Position numbers and translations under genes: made by a program. DNA of 64,000 nt, from assembly GCF_921292975.1 (NCBI RefSeq), contig NZ_CAKLCM010000003.1, positions 1,426,001 through 1,490,000 on the forward strand, written 5' to 3'. How positions within the stretch are numbered: position 1 is the stretch's first letter; each line of letters opens with the position of its first letter. Below the pieces are notes generated by a model. That model saw only the letters and a list, made by a program, of their open reading frames with translations. It was not told the origin of the DNA and did not search any database. Positions 8,756 through 16,650 of the stretch are shown piece after piece. Origin of the DNA: Vibrio hippocampi. Lineage in GTDB: Bacteria; Pseudomonadota; Gammaproteobacteria; Enterobacterales; Vibrionaceae.

Positions 8756-9161
8756 TTTTAGTTTAAGCGCAGTGTGGTATTTTATATGAAGATAACATTT
8801 CTAGCGCTTAGCTGATTGACAACTCTTTCCCTTTGTTTGTATTTATATATTTGCCTCATAATCAATTTATGGGGCCTTTTTTTATTGAAACTGGAGCATT
8901 ATTATTTTGACTACCTATGGGCGGTGGCTGATCAAAACCTGTGTCATTCCCCGTGATTGGAAACCAAAGTCACATATCGAATAGTCGTTATTATGTTTAT
9001 TATGAGAATTCAAAATGATTTTAACATCGGTTTGATATAGAGTGCCTCTGAAGTCGGCCAAGCTTGCCTAAAAAAGTGCTTATCTGCTGTCATTCACGTT
9101 TGTTAAAACGTGTGTCGCAATGGTGGGTGATATCAATATTTAACCGTTTTAGTAATTTGAA
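8756..9161. other. intergenic stretch
   Basis: Holds the porin terminator (8853-8883) and an inverted repeat CACGTTT-gtta-AAACGTG at 9095-9112 ahead of the small membrane protein. No coding region or RNA gene is recognised. Confidence 0.5.
8853..8883 (+). terminator. intrinsic terminator of porin gene
   Basis: A nine-pair stem (GCCTCATAA with TTATGGGGC, one G-T pair) closes a short loop and is followed by seven T. Confidence 0.75.
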
Positions 9162-9464
9162 ATGATTCTAACTTTACTGCCCTTGCTGGTTGTTTTTGTC
9201 CTCTTTCCAAAGAAACTTGAGAAAGATGAAGTGCTAGTATGTGTAATCTACACCCTATACGCATTGTCTGTGAGCTTTCTCATTGAGATCCCAACGAACA
9301 GTCGAATAGGCAGTTTGTTTGCGGGGCTGCCGAGCGGGTTATTCTTAGCTTATCTCTACCCATCCTTTGTTGATCTTGAAGAGAAGATCACGAAAGCCGT
9401 AGCCAGCATACTTTTTGTGATCATTGCTTTATGGCTTGGTTACTTCACGCTTTTCGTATTTTGA
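9162..9464 (+). CDS. small integral membrane protein, unknown function
   Basis: 100 aa, largely hydrophobic. Three to four membrane segments are visible: residues 1-14, about 25-42, about 50-70 and 80-100 (ILFVIIALWLGYFTLFVF). A short charged loop, PKKLEKDEV, follows the first segment. No domain is recognised and no clear Shine-Dalgarno precedes the ATG, so the start is uncertain. It is followed by a long hairpin shared with the convergent DUF3297 gene. Confidence 0.55.
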   Translation: MILTLLPLLVVFVLFPKKLEKDEVLVCVIYTLYALSVSFLIEIPTNSRIGSLFAGLPSGLFLAYLYPSFVDLEEKITKAVASILFVIIALWLGYFTLFVF

Positions 9465-9496
9465 CAAAAGATCGCGGTCATTTAACCACTAAGAAT

Positions 9497-9534
9497 CAGC
9501 AATACCGTTTAGCTCAGCTTAAACGGTATTGCTG
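9497..9534. terminator. bidirectional hairpin between convergent genes
   Basis: Perfect 15-base arms (CAGCAATACCGTTTA and its complement) around an 8-base loop separate the convergent genes ending at 9464 and 9550. No long T run follows on either strand. Confidence 0.55.
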
Positions 9535-9549
9535 ACCATGAATTAGCGC

Positions 9550-9798
9550 TTACTTGTAGAAAGCTTCTACTTCACCTTTCAATTTAATCAGCATTGGGTG
9601 ACCCCAACGGTCTTTCGCTTTTGGTGATGGGATCTTTACCCAACCTTCGCTGACGCAGTACTCTTCAACGTCGTTACGCTCTTTACCGTTTAAACGAATA
9701 CCAATCTCATGCTGAAAACACTCTTCAACAAAGTGTGGGCTGCGAGGGTCGCCTGATAGATGATCCGGTAAAGCGGGTTTTGCGTTGTTTTCGCTCAT
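9550..9798 (-). CDS. DUF3297 family protein
   Basis: 82 aa, matching the DUF3297 pattern from memory: LPDHLSGDPRSPHF near the start, then GIRLNGKERNDVEEYCVSEGWVK and a C-terminal KDRWGHPMLIKLKGEVEAFYK. Small, soluble and probably cytosolic; no biochemical function is known. It is monocistronic, convergent with the small membrane protein gene. Confidence 0.85.
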   Translation of the reverse strand: MSENNAKPALPDHLSGDPRSPHFVEECFQHEIGIRLNGKERNDVEEYCVSEGWVKIPSPKAKDRWGHPMLIKLKGEVEAFYK

Positions 9799-9959
9799 TG
9801 TATTAACCTGATGAATATAAGAAGAGTGGAATTGTAGTCGTTGCCCAATTCATTTTCTACTATCGTGTGGGGGAAATTGGGTTAATTTAGGCAGATGATC
9901 ACTGACTGGGGGTGTTTGGCGATCGCTTTGGGTAGGTCCCTGCCTTCGCAAGGGATGAC

Positions 9960-9999
9960 GTTATGTTATTGATTGCGAAGTTATGTTATTGATTGTAAT
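9960..9999. repeat. short tandem duplication, 20 bp x 2
   Basis: Two adjacent copies of a 20-base unit beginning GTTATGTTATTGATTG, identical over the first 16 bases, lie just beyond the terminator of the hydrolase gene. Confidence 0.85.
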
Positions 10000-10010
10000 G
10001 CTATTAAAGT

Positions 10011-10036
10011 AAAAAACCGCTCTTTCGAGCGGTTTG
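10011..10036 (-). terminator. intrinsic terminator of hydrolase gene
   Basis: AAACCGCTC pairs with GAGCGGTTT around TTTC. On the minus strand it is followed by a run of T, just past the stop at 10059. Confidence 0.8.
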
Positions 10037-10058
10037 TGATTTGTTCAAGTTCCAACTT

Positions 10059-10973
10059 TTACGCTTTTAACTTGTCTGCGAAGAAGTCGACGGTTCGAGT
10101 CCATGCGAGTTCCGCGTCTGGCTCGGAGTATCGACCCGTGGAGTCGTTGTGGAAGCCATGATTGGCACCTTCATACATATACATCGTATAGTCAGCGCCA
10201 ATCGCTTTTAGTTCGGCTTCATAGTCGGGCCACGTCGCATTAACACGCTTATCAAGGCTGCCGAGTTGAACCACTAACGGACCTTTGACATTCTTTCTAA
10301 GATCGACAGCGGCTGGCGTACCATAGAATGGGACACCCGCATCCAACTGGTCTGGAATCGTTGCAGCCAGCATATTGACGACGTAGCCACCAAAACAGAA
10401 ACCCACCGCTCCCAACTTTCCGTTGCTGAGTTCGTGAGATTTTAAGAACGTTGCCGCGGCAAGAAAGTCTTCTTCAATCTTGGCTTTATCCATGCTTTTT
10501 TGCATGGCTCGCCCTTCATCATCATTACCCGGATAGCCGCCAAGTGGATAGAGTGCGTCGGGCGCAAAGGCAACAAAGCCTTTCATCGCCAGTCTTCGTG
10601 TTACGTCTTTGATATAAGGATTCAAACCACGGTTTTCATGGATGACTAACACCACGGGTGCCGTCCCTTTAAGTTCACGCGGCACCACTAAATAGCCTTG
10701 CCCTGCACCGTGCCCTTTTGGAGAATCAAACTTAACATAGCTAGCTTTGATCGCCGGGTCATTAAAAGACACCTGCTCGGCGGCGGCATAGTTTGGAATC
10801 AGTGCTGAGGTTAATGTGGTCATGGTAAAACCTAGAGCAACCAAGCCACTAAGGCGCGAGAAAAACTCGCGACGGTCGATCAATCCATGCGCGTACTCAT
10901 CATACCAATCGAATGCTTCTTGTGGGATCACTCGCGGTTCGGTTTGAGCTTTATCTTTAGTAGGGTCTGACAT
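10059..10973 (-). CDS. dienelactone hydrolase family protein, Tat-like exported
   Basis: 304 aa. The N-terminal part has a twin-arginine-like motif D-R34-R35-E-F-F before a hydrophobic stretch (about 42-64), suggesting export or membrane attachment through Tat, as in YghX-type proteins. The alpha/beta hydrolase fold carries the family triad: nucleophile C193 in GFCFGGY, D241 (GSLDKR) and H272 (ANHGFHND). The Cys nucleophile places it with dienelactone hydrolases rather than serine esterases. The natural substrate is unknown. It is transcribed alone with its own terminator. Confidence 0.85.
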   Translation of the reverse strand: MSDPTKDKAQTEPRVIPQEAFDWYDEYAHGLIDRREFFSRLSGLVALGFTMTTLTSALIPNYAAAEQVSFNDPAIKASYVKFDSPKGHGAGQGYLVVPRELKGTAPVVLVIHENRGLNPYIKDVTRRLAMKGFVAFAPDALYPLGGYPGNDDEGRAMQKSMDKAKIEEDFLAAATFLKSHELSNGKLGAVGFCFGGYVVNMLAATIPDQLDAGVPFYGTPAAVDLRKNVKGPLVVQLGSLDKRVNATWPDYEAELKAIGADYTMYMYEGANHGFHNDSTGRYSEPDAELAWTRTVDFFADKLKA

Positions 10974-11141
10974 CCTTTTCTTCCTCTTTGATTGTTGTAA
11001 CGTTATGAGCCGACATTTGTACGATCGTTTTTATATTTTTGTTCAATCAAAGATAGTGAACATTGGATAAAAATGAGAGGTATTTACAATAATTTACAGT
11101 GAATCGGCAATAGACGAGTCTCTATCCCTGCCAAAACAGCT

Positions 11142-11163
11142 AAAACCGCCCTTTCAGGCGGTT
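11142..11163 (-). terminator. likely terminator of metE
   Basis: AACCGCC and GGCGGTT arms around a 6-base loop. On the minus strand the stem is followed by TTTTAG. It is about 70 bases beyond the metE stop. Confidence 0.6.
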
Positions 11164-11231
11164 CTATTAAGTGAGTTCAACTTGCATGCAATCAGTGCAA
11201 TACTCCAAACAGCGATCCACGATGACTCGTG

Positions 11232-13559
11232 TTAGCTTACACACTGTGACTCAATATTTGACTGCGCCGAGTCGTGGTCTTTATCGGCACGTTTTCGTAA
11301 CTGCTTGGCCGCATCAATCATATTACTGAGCGCCGGTCGCACTTCTGACCACTGGCGAGTTTTCAGTCCGCAGTCTGGATTAACCCATAAACGTTCAGCG
11401 GGTATCCGTTGCCCTGCTTTTTCCATCAGTTTCACCATCTGTTCAACTGAGGGGGTATTGGGAGAGTGAATATCATAAACACCAGGACCAATCTCATTAG
11501 GGTAGTCAAACTGCTCAAACACATCTAACAGTTCCATGTCAGAGCGAGAGGTTTCTATGGTAATCACATCGGCATCCATGGCGGCAATCGCTTCAATAAT
11601 GTCATTGAACTCCGAATAGCACATATGAGTGTGGATCTGAGTCGTGTCCGCGACACCGTTCGCGGATACTCGATAGGATTCTACTGCCCAATCAAGATAG
11701 GACGGCCACTCCGATTGTCGCAAAGGCAATCCTTCACGCAGTGCCGCTTCATCAATCTGGATAATATTCACTCCTGCCGCTTCCAAATCCTGCACTTCTT
11801 GGCGAATCGCTAAGGCAAGTTGCAAGCAAGAATTACGTCTTGGCTGATCGTCGCGTACAAAAGACCAATTAAGTATGGTTACCGGTCCTGTCAACATGCC
11901 TTTCATCGGCTTATCGGTGATGGATTGCGCGTATTGAGTCCAAGCGACCGTCATCGGTTGCGGGCGACTGATATCTCCAAATAGAATCGGCGGTTTGACA
12001 CAACGAGAACCGTAAGATTGCACCCAACCCAATTGGCTAAAGGCGTAACCATCCAGTTGCTCTCCAAAGTACTCCACCATGTCATTACGTTCCGCTTCAC
12101 CATGAACTAATACATCTAGGTCTAGTGCTTCTTGCTCTCGAACCGCATATTCAATCTCTGAACGCATTTTATCAGTGTATTCGTTGGCTGAAATTTGCTG
12201 ATTTTTAAACGCTCGTCGAATCTTGCGGATCTCTGGCGTTTGGGGAAACGAACCAATCGTTGTTGTTGGGTACAGTGGCAAATCCAGTTTCTGATGCTGC
12301 TGTGCAATACGTTGATCATAGGGTGATAAACGCTGCCCCCAATTCGATGTCACCTCAGTGACCGCTTGCTTTACCGCTGGGTTGTGTACCCGACTCGATG
12401 TCTGCCGACTACGAATCGCAGCAGCATTGTCTGCCAACGCGTTGACGACAGAATCTCTGCCCTGATTAAGCGCCTTACCCAGCACCTCAAGTTCCAGCAA
12501 TTTCTGTTTTGCGAACGCAAGCCAGTTAACAATCTCCGCATCTAATTTCGCTTCACTATTTAGATCAACGGGTACGTGAAGCAGCGAACAAGATGGCGCT
12601 AACCACAGACGATCACCTAAGCTTTCACTGATGGGCTCTAACCAATCCAGCACAGCATTGAGGTCCGTTTTCCAGATATTGCGTCCATCGATCACCCCTA
12701 AAGAGAGTACCTGATGGCAAGATAACTGCTCGACACATGCCTCCACTTCTTGTCGCCCACGCACTGCATCTAAATGGAAACCAGCAACCGGTAGTTCCGC
12801 TACCAACTGTCGATTTTGTTGCAGAGTGCCAAAATAGGTCGCCAGCAAGATGTTAATGGGACAGGCACTTAACGCGTTATACACCGTGTGAAAGGCGTTT
12901 TGCCAGTCGCTGTCTAATTCGGTCACCAGAATCGGCTCGTCGATTTGTACCCACAGCACACCTTTTTGTGACAACTGATTGAGTAATTGTTGGTAAACCG
13001 GCAGTAAGCGCTGCAATAATTCAAGTCGACTAGAGGCGTCTTTTTCCTTACTCAGTGCAAGGTAAGTCAGTGGTCCAACAATCACAGGCTTTGCCTTCAC
13101 TCCAAGTTGTTCTGCTTGTTCAATTTGGGCAATCAGGTTATCTGAGTTCAGAGAAAACGGCGTATCCGCCGTCACTTCCGGCACGATGTAATGATAATTG
13201 GTATCGAACCATTTGGTCATTTCGCCTGCGAAGATCTGCTGGCACGGCGTATCATCAGCGGAGCGTCCACGGGCAACACGAAAATAGTTATCTAACTCGC
13301 TGCCTGATAATTGCTGCGCTCGCTCTGGCACATTACCGACAAGAAAACTGGTGTCCAATACATGATCGTAAAGGGAAAAGTCTCCCACTGGGACAAAGTC
13401 GAGAGATTGCTGTACTTGCCAGTGTTGCTTACGCAATTGTTGTGCTTGGTTTTGTAATTCGGTTTGATTGGATTCGCCTCTCCAAAACTTCTCTAGTGCA
13501 AATTTGAGTTCACGCTGCGCGCCAATGCGGGGAAAACCAAGGTTGTGTATCAATGCCAT
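11232..13559 (-). CDS. metE: cobalamin-independent methionine synthase MetE
   Basis: 775 aa when started at the ATG at 13559 ([14 protein letters not shown]), preceded by GGAGACA; an upstream in-frame start would add MNGDTE. The enzyme transfers the methyl group of methyltetrahydrofolate polyglutamate to homocysteine in the cytosol. The N-terminal barrel begins at [13 protein letters not shown]. The catalytic C-terminal barrel contains [15 protein letters not shown], the zinc ligands in [10 protein letters not shown] and [11 protein letters not shown], and [14 protein letters not shown]. Length is normal for MetE (about 750-770). It is divergent from metR across 95 bases with a TGAA/TTCA-type dyad, the classical MetR-controlled arrangement. 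No cobalamin riboswitch is visible. Confidence 0.98.
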   Translation of the reverse strand: MALIHNLGFPRIGAQRELKFALEKFWRGESNQTELQNQAQQLRKQHWQVQQSLDFVPVGDFSLYDHVLDTSFLVGNVPERAQQLSGSELDNYFRVARGRSADDTPCQQIFAGEMTKWFDTNYHYIVPEVTADTPFSLNSDNLIAQIEQAEQLGVKAKPVIVGPLTYLALSKEKDASSRLELLQRLLPVYQQLLNQLSQKGVLWVQIDEPILVTELDSDWQNAFHTVYNALSACPINILLATYFGTLQQNRQLVAELPVAGFHLDAVRGRQEVEACVEQLSCHQVLSLGVIDGRNIWKTDLNAVLDWLEPISESLGDRLWLAPSCSLLHVPVDLNSEAKLDAEIVNWLAFAKQKLLELEVLGKALNQGRDSVVNALADNAAAIRSRQTSSRVHNPAVKQAVTEVTSNWGQRLSPYDQRIAQQHQKLDLPLYPTTTIGSFPQTPEIRKIRRAFKNQQISANEYTDKMRSEIEYAVREQEALDLDVLVHGEAERNDMVEYFGEQLDGYAFSQLGWVQSYGSRCVKPPILFGDISRPQPMTVAWTQYAQSITDKPMKGMLTGPVTILNWSFVRDDQPRRNSCLQLALAIRQEVQDLEAAGVNIIQIDEAALREGLPLRQSEWPSYLDWAVESYRVSANGVADTTQIHTHMCYSEFNDIIEAIAAMDADVITIETSRSDMELLDVFEQFDYPNEIGPGVYDIHSPNTPSVEQMVKLMEKAGQRIPAERLWVNPDCGLKTRQWSEVRPALSNMIDAAKQLRKRADKDHDSAQSNIESQCVS

Positions 13560-13606
13560 TTCTGTGTCTCCATTCACTGTTGTTGTTATTGATACTAATT
13601 GAGTCG

Positions 13607-13619
13607 ATTCATGATGAAT
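13607..13619. promoter_or_regulatory. candidate MetR operator between metE and metR
   Basis: ATTCATGATGAAT is an inverted repeat with 6-base arms and one central base in the divergent promoter region. It contains the TTCA and TGAA half sites of MetR targets, but in inverted order and closer spacing than the usual TGAA-N5-TTCA. Confidence 0.45.
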
Positions 13620-13654
13620 AATGGTATAAATTAATTAAATGATTATTTTTACTC

Positions 13655-14551
13655 ATGAGTTATTTTATGATCGAAAGAATCCATCTGCGTATTTTAAAAG
13701 CCGTTGAGACCGAAGGTTCATTAACGGCGGCGGCGAAAAGCCTGTACCTCACCCAATCGGCTCTCAGTCATACCATCAAAAAATTGGAGCATCAGTTGGG
13801 TACACCTTTATGGGTCAAAGAGGGCAGAACGCTCAAGTTGACTCAAGCCGGTGCGTACCTGCAACGTGAAGCAACTCGCGTCTTGCCACAGTTGGAGCGC
13901 ATTGATGAGGTCTTAAATCAATTTGCGTCGGGCGAGAAAGGCACTTTGCGCATCGGTATGGAGTGCTACCCTTGCTATCACTGGCTACAACAAGTCATCA
14001 AACCTTTTTTGCTCCAGTGGCCAGGGGTGGATATCGACATCAATCAACGCTTCAAATTCGGCGGTGTTGCAGCACTGTTTAACAATGAGGTGGACATTCT
14101 GATCACTCCGGATCCTGTTTACGCTTCAGGCATCACACACCTGCCGGTTTTTCTTTACGAACAAGTATTAGTTGTTGCCAGTGAGCACCCACTTGCAGGG
14201 CGAGACTTTATCACTCCACAAGCGCTCACCTCCGAAACCCTTTACACCTATCCAATCGAAGCCACAAGGCTCGATGTGTTCCAACAGTTTCTGTTACCCG
14301 CAGGTTGCCAACCCAAGCGACATAAGACCATAGAAGACACGGATATGTTGTTACAGATGGTCGCCGCTGGGAGAGGCGTGACCACATTGCCTCTCTGGCT
14401 GGTAGACGATTACCAAAACACATTAAACATCGAGGCAGTGCGCCTTGGGGAGCATGGGGTGAGTAAGCAGATCAATATTGTGGTGCGAGACTCATCGGTG
14501 AACGATCAACATATTCAAGCATTTGTGGCATCAGCTAAGGCTGCGAGCTAG
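13655..14551 (+). CDS. metR: LysR-family regulator MetR
   Basis: 298 aa. The N-terminal winged helix (residues 5-65) has the LysR pattern LTAAAKSLYLTQSALSHTIK, and the effector domain (about 90-295) is of type 2 periplasmic-binding fold. Identification as MetR rests on the divergent metE and on the IERIHLRILKAVETEGSLT start, similar to known MetR. MetR activates metE with homocysteine as effector. The second Met (base 13667) aligns better with known MetR starts and may be the real one; neither has a strong ribosome site. Confidence 0.93.
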   Translation: MSYFMIERIHLRILKAVETEGSLTAAAKSLYLTQSALSHTIKKLEHQLGTPLWVKEGRTLKLTQAGAYLQREATRVLPQLERIDEVLNQFASGEKGTLRIGMECYPCYHWLQQVIKPFLLQWPGVDIDINQRFKFGGVAALFNNEVDILITPDPVYASGITHLPVFLYEQVLVVASEHPLAGRDFITPQALTSETLYTYPIEATRLDVFQQFLLPAGCQPKRHKTIEDTDMLLQMVAAGRGVTTLPLWLVDDYQNTLNIEAVRLGEHGVSKQINIVVRDSSVNDQHIQAFVASAKAAS

Positions 14552-14630
14552 CGGCAAATTATTTTCACTTTTTCTGCATCCTTTTAAGACGCTATCCGTG
14601 ATAGGAATAGATGACTAATAGGATGCCGTT

Positions 14631-15617
14631 ATGTTGCACGTTTTTACCGTATTTGCCGACTGGTTAACATACCAAGTTTTCGGCTTTCCTCCCGATACTG
14701 CCGTTTCTAATGGGCTGCACTTTTTTATTGAAGACACCAGTAAAATCTTAGTGTTACTGGTGATCCTCATCTACTGTATCTCCATACTGCGTGCCAATCT
14801 CGACGTAGAGAGAGTGCGCAACTATCTGCAAGGCAAGCATAGAGCAACTGGGTATCTGCTTGGCGCGACGTTTGGCGCAATCACCCCGTTCTGCTCTTGC
14901 AGCTCGATACCGCTGTTTATGGGTTTTGTCTCCGCGCGTATTCCTATCGGTGTCACCCTCTCGTTTCTGGTGAGCTCACCTTTGATTAATGAGGTGGTGG
15001 TGATCATGCTCGGTAGCGCGCTGGGGATTAAATTCACGTTGAGCTACATCGCTGCTGGTTTGCTATTAGGCATTATTGCCGGAGCGGTGCTTGATCAACT
15101 TAATGCCAGTCGTTGGTTACAGCCTTTTCTCGCCGAAGCGTATCAAAATGCCAGCAACGGCCAAGATACGCCTGCTTCCGCCTCTACGGTAAATCCGCTG
15201 AGTTTTAGTCAGCGACATGAGTTTGCCGTCAACGAGACCAAAACCATCGTCAAACGGATCTGGATTTGGGTGATTGCTGGTGTCGGTATTGGCGCGTTTA
15301 TTCATGGCTTTGTGCCTGCGCAATGGTTTGAACAGAATCTATCGCAAGGGCAATGGTGGACTGTCCCGGTAGCGACCATCAGCGCGATCCCTATTTATAC
15401 CAATGCCACGGGCATTGTTCCCATCATGGCATCGTTGATCGATAAAGGGATGCCGTTAGGAACCACACTCGCCTTTTGTATGGGCGCTGTCGCGGTCAGT
15501 TTGCCCGAATTTATGATGCTGAAACAAGTCATGCAGTGGCGTCTGCTTGCGATACTCGTTGGCTACCTGTTTGTTGCTATCTCTGTTGTGGGATGGCTGT
15601 TTAACGCTTTTTATTAA
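14631..15617 (+). CDS. permease of the DUF318/ArsP-like family
   Basis: 328 aa, eight or so membrane segments in two halves separated by a soluble loop (about 180-210). The first half carries the family Cys motif TPFCSCSSIPLF (C88, C90), and the second has the paired AIPIYTNATGIVPI segment. Related permeases export organoarsenicals or are linked to thiol/metal chemistry. A CXXC mini-thioredoxin follows 61 bases downstream, a common pairing for this family. AGGA precedes the ATG. The transported substrate is unknown, and no ars genes are present to support arsenic. Confidence 0.85.
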   Translation: MLHVFTVFADWLTYQVFGFPPDTAVSNGLHFFIEDTSKILVLLVILIYCISILRANLDVERVRNYLQGKHRATGYLLGATFGAITPFCSCSSIPLFMGFVSARIPIGVTLSFLVSSPLINEVVVIMLGSALGIKFTLSYIAAGLLLGIIAGAVLDQLNASRWLQPFLAEAYQNASNGQDTPASASTVNPLSFSQRHEFAVNETKTIVKRIWIWVIAGVGIGAFIHGFVPAQWFEQNLSQGQWWTVPVATISAIPIYTNATGIVPIMASLIDKGMPLGTTLAFCMGAVAVSLPEFMMLKQVMQWRLLAILVGYLFVAISVVGWLFNAFY

Positions 15618-15678
15618 CCCTTGGTCTATCGACCTTAATTACATGACCAAACTCACACTATCCTGATAAGGAGACATT

Positions 15679-15927
15679 ATGAAAACGATTCAAGTCTACG
15701 GCTCTGGCTGTAAAAACTGCACCGTGACCGCAGAGCGATTCGCAAACGTGGCACAGGAAATGGGGCAACAAGTCCAGATTGAGAAAGTCACCAGCTTAGA
15801 AGCTATTATGAAAGCTGGCATCATGAAAACGCCGGGCGTGGGTATTGATGGCGAAGTAAAGCATACCGGTTCAGTACCAAGTATTGATCTGGTTCGTGAA
15901 TTGCTGTCGCAAGATGCTATAGCTTAG
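15679..15927 (+). CDS. CXXC mini-thioredoxin (redox-active disulfide protein)
   Basis: 82 aa with a thioredoxin-like fold reduced to its core: MKTIQVYGSGCKNCTVTA with C11 and C14, then a cis-Pro region TPGVGIDG and a final helix. Small proteins of this type usually accompany DUF318 permeases and are thought to pass electrons or ligands to their Cys motif. It has an AAGGAGA ribosome site. The gene ends with a TAG that merges into a short tandem array. Confidence 0.9.
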   Translation: MKTIQVYGSGCKNCTVTAERFANVAQEMGQQVQIEKVTSLEAIMKAGIMKTPGVGIDGEVKHTGSVPSIDLVRELLSQDAIA

Positions 15928-15930
15928 GGT

Positions 15931-15978
15931 GAGCATAGCTTAAGATGAACATAGCTTAGAATAAACATAGCTTAAGAT
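15931..15978. repeat. short tandem array, 16 bp x 3
   Basis: Three 16-base units of the form GAACATAGCTTAAGAT lie immediately after the mini-thioredoxin stop. The final coding bases (GATGCTATAGCTTAG) resemble the unit, as if the array grew from the gene end. Confidence 0.85.
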
Positions 15979-15982
15979 GAAA

Positions 15983-16023
15983 ACGCCCTGATGATTACTA
16001 TGGATAGTAAACATAAGGGGCGT
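15983..16023 (+). promoter_or_regulatory. hairpin ahead of sigma factor gene
   Basis: An outer ACGCCC/GGGCGT pair encloses an inner TTACTA-tgga-TAGTAA dyad, 23 bases before the sigma factor ATG. It could be a terminator remnant, a leader fold or an operator; nothing decides between these. Confidence 0.35.
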
Positions 16024-16046
16024 CCTATTTCACGAGAAGGAATATC

Positions 16047-16577
16047 ATGAAGTGCTTAATGACTGCTTGGGATGACGCTGAAGCCAGTTTATATGGCTGG
16101 CTGCTAAAACAGACAAACAACGCCCATGAAACCGAAGACATCATGCAGGAAGTGTTTCTAAAGGCAATGAGTAACAGCGAACGATTTTGTACCTTGCAAG
16201 ATGGCAAGTCTTGGCTATTCAAAATGACGAAAAATCTGTTTATCGACCAGCTAAGACGTAAGGTGCAATCGGAAGAAATCAACGAACTGGCTCAACCCAG
16301 CGAGGTGACGCCCGCAATGGTGCAGTTGCAGCGCTGCCTGCCGAAAGTGCTGGTAAAACTCTCCGACCAAGAGCGCGATATTATAGAGCAGTGCGACCTT
16401 AACAGCATGACGCAACAACACTATGCAACCTCACATGGCTTGAGCCTACCCGCCACCAAAGCCCGCCTACGCCGAGCACGCATTGAGCTAAAAACGCTGC
16501 TAATCAATGAATGCAAAGTGAAGCAGGACAAGGGGAGCGTTTGCTGTTTCAAATCAATAGACCACGAACACGGATGA
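16047..16577 (+). CDS. ECF-type RNA polymerase sigma factor, SigZ-like
   Basis: 176 aa. Region 2 (about 10-70) has the pattern HETEDIMQEVFLKAM and KSWLFKMTKNLFIDQLRR; region 4 (about 100-150) has LSDQERDIIEQCDLNSM and LPATKARLRRARIELK. This resembles SigZ. No anti-sigma gene follows. The tail after region 4 is rich in possible metal or thiol ligands: C156, C166, C167, H173 and H175. A good GAAGGA ribosome site precedes the ATG. It lies 3' of the permease and mini-thioredoxin genes in the same direction, so a shared role in thiol or metal stress is plausible but inferred. Confidence 0.85.
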   Translation: MKCLMTAWDDAEASLYGWLLKQTNNAHETEDIMQEVFLKAMSNSERFCTLQDGKSWLFKMTKNLFIDQLRRKVQSEEINELAQPSEVTPAMVQLQRCLPKVLVKLSDQERDIIEQCDLNSMTQQHYATSHGLSLPATKARLRRARIELKTLLINECKVKQDKGSVCCFKSIDHEHG

Positions 16578-16603
16578 TGGTCTAACAATTTTGACGCTCC
16601 CCT
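16531..16603 (+). other. nested inverted repeat over 3' end of sigma gene
   Basis: AGGGGAGCGT (16531-16540) pairs perfectly with ACGCTCCCCT (16594-16603), and inside it AGACCA (16559-16564) pairs with TGGTCT (16578-16583). The stop codon at 16575-16577 lies inside. It may terminate or protect the mRNA; there is no T run. Confidence 0.45.
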
Positions 16604-16642
16604 AGTTTCTACAACCTAGTTTCTACAACCTAGTTCCTATTG
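16601..16642. repeat. short tandem array, 14 bp x 3
   Basis: CCTAGTTTCTACAA occurs twice exactly and a third time with changes, followed by a decayed partial copy, in the gap between the convergent sigma and reductase genes. Confidence 0.85.
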
Positions 16643-16650
16643 CCTATTTC

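Noticed and set aside
13560..13654. Possible cobalamin riboswitch upstream of metE
   Set aside because: The 95-base gap is too short and no B12-box-like sequence is visible; control by MetR explains the layout.
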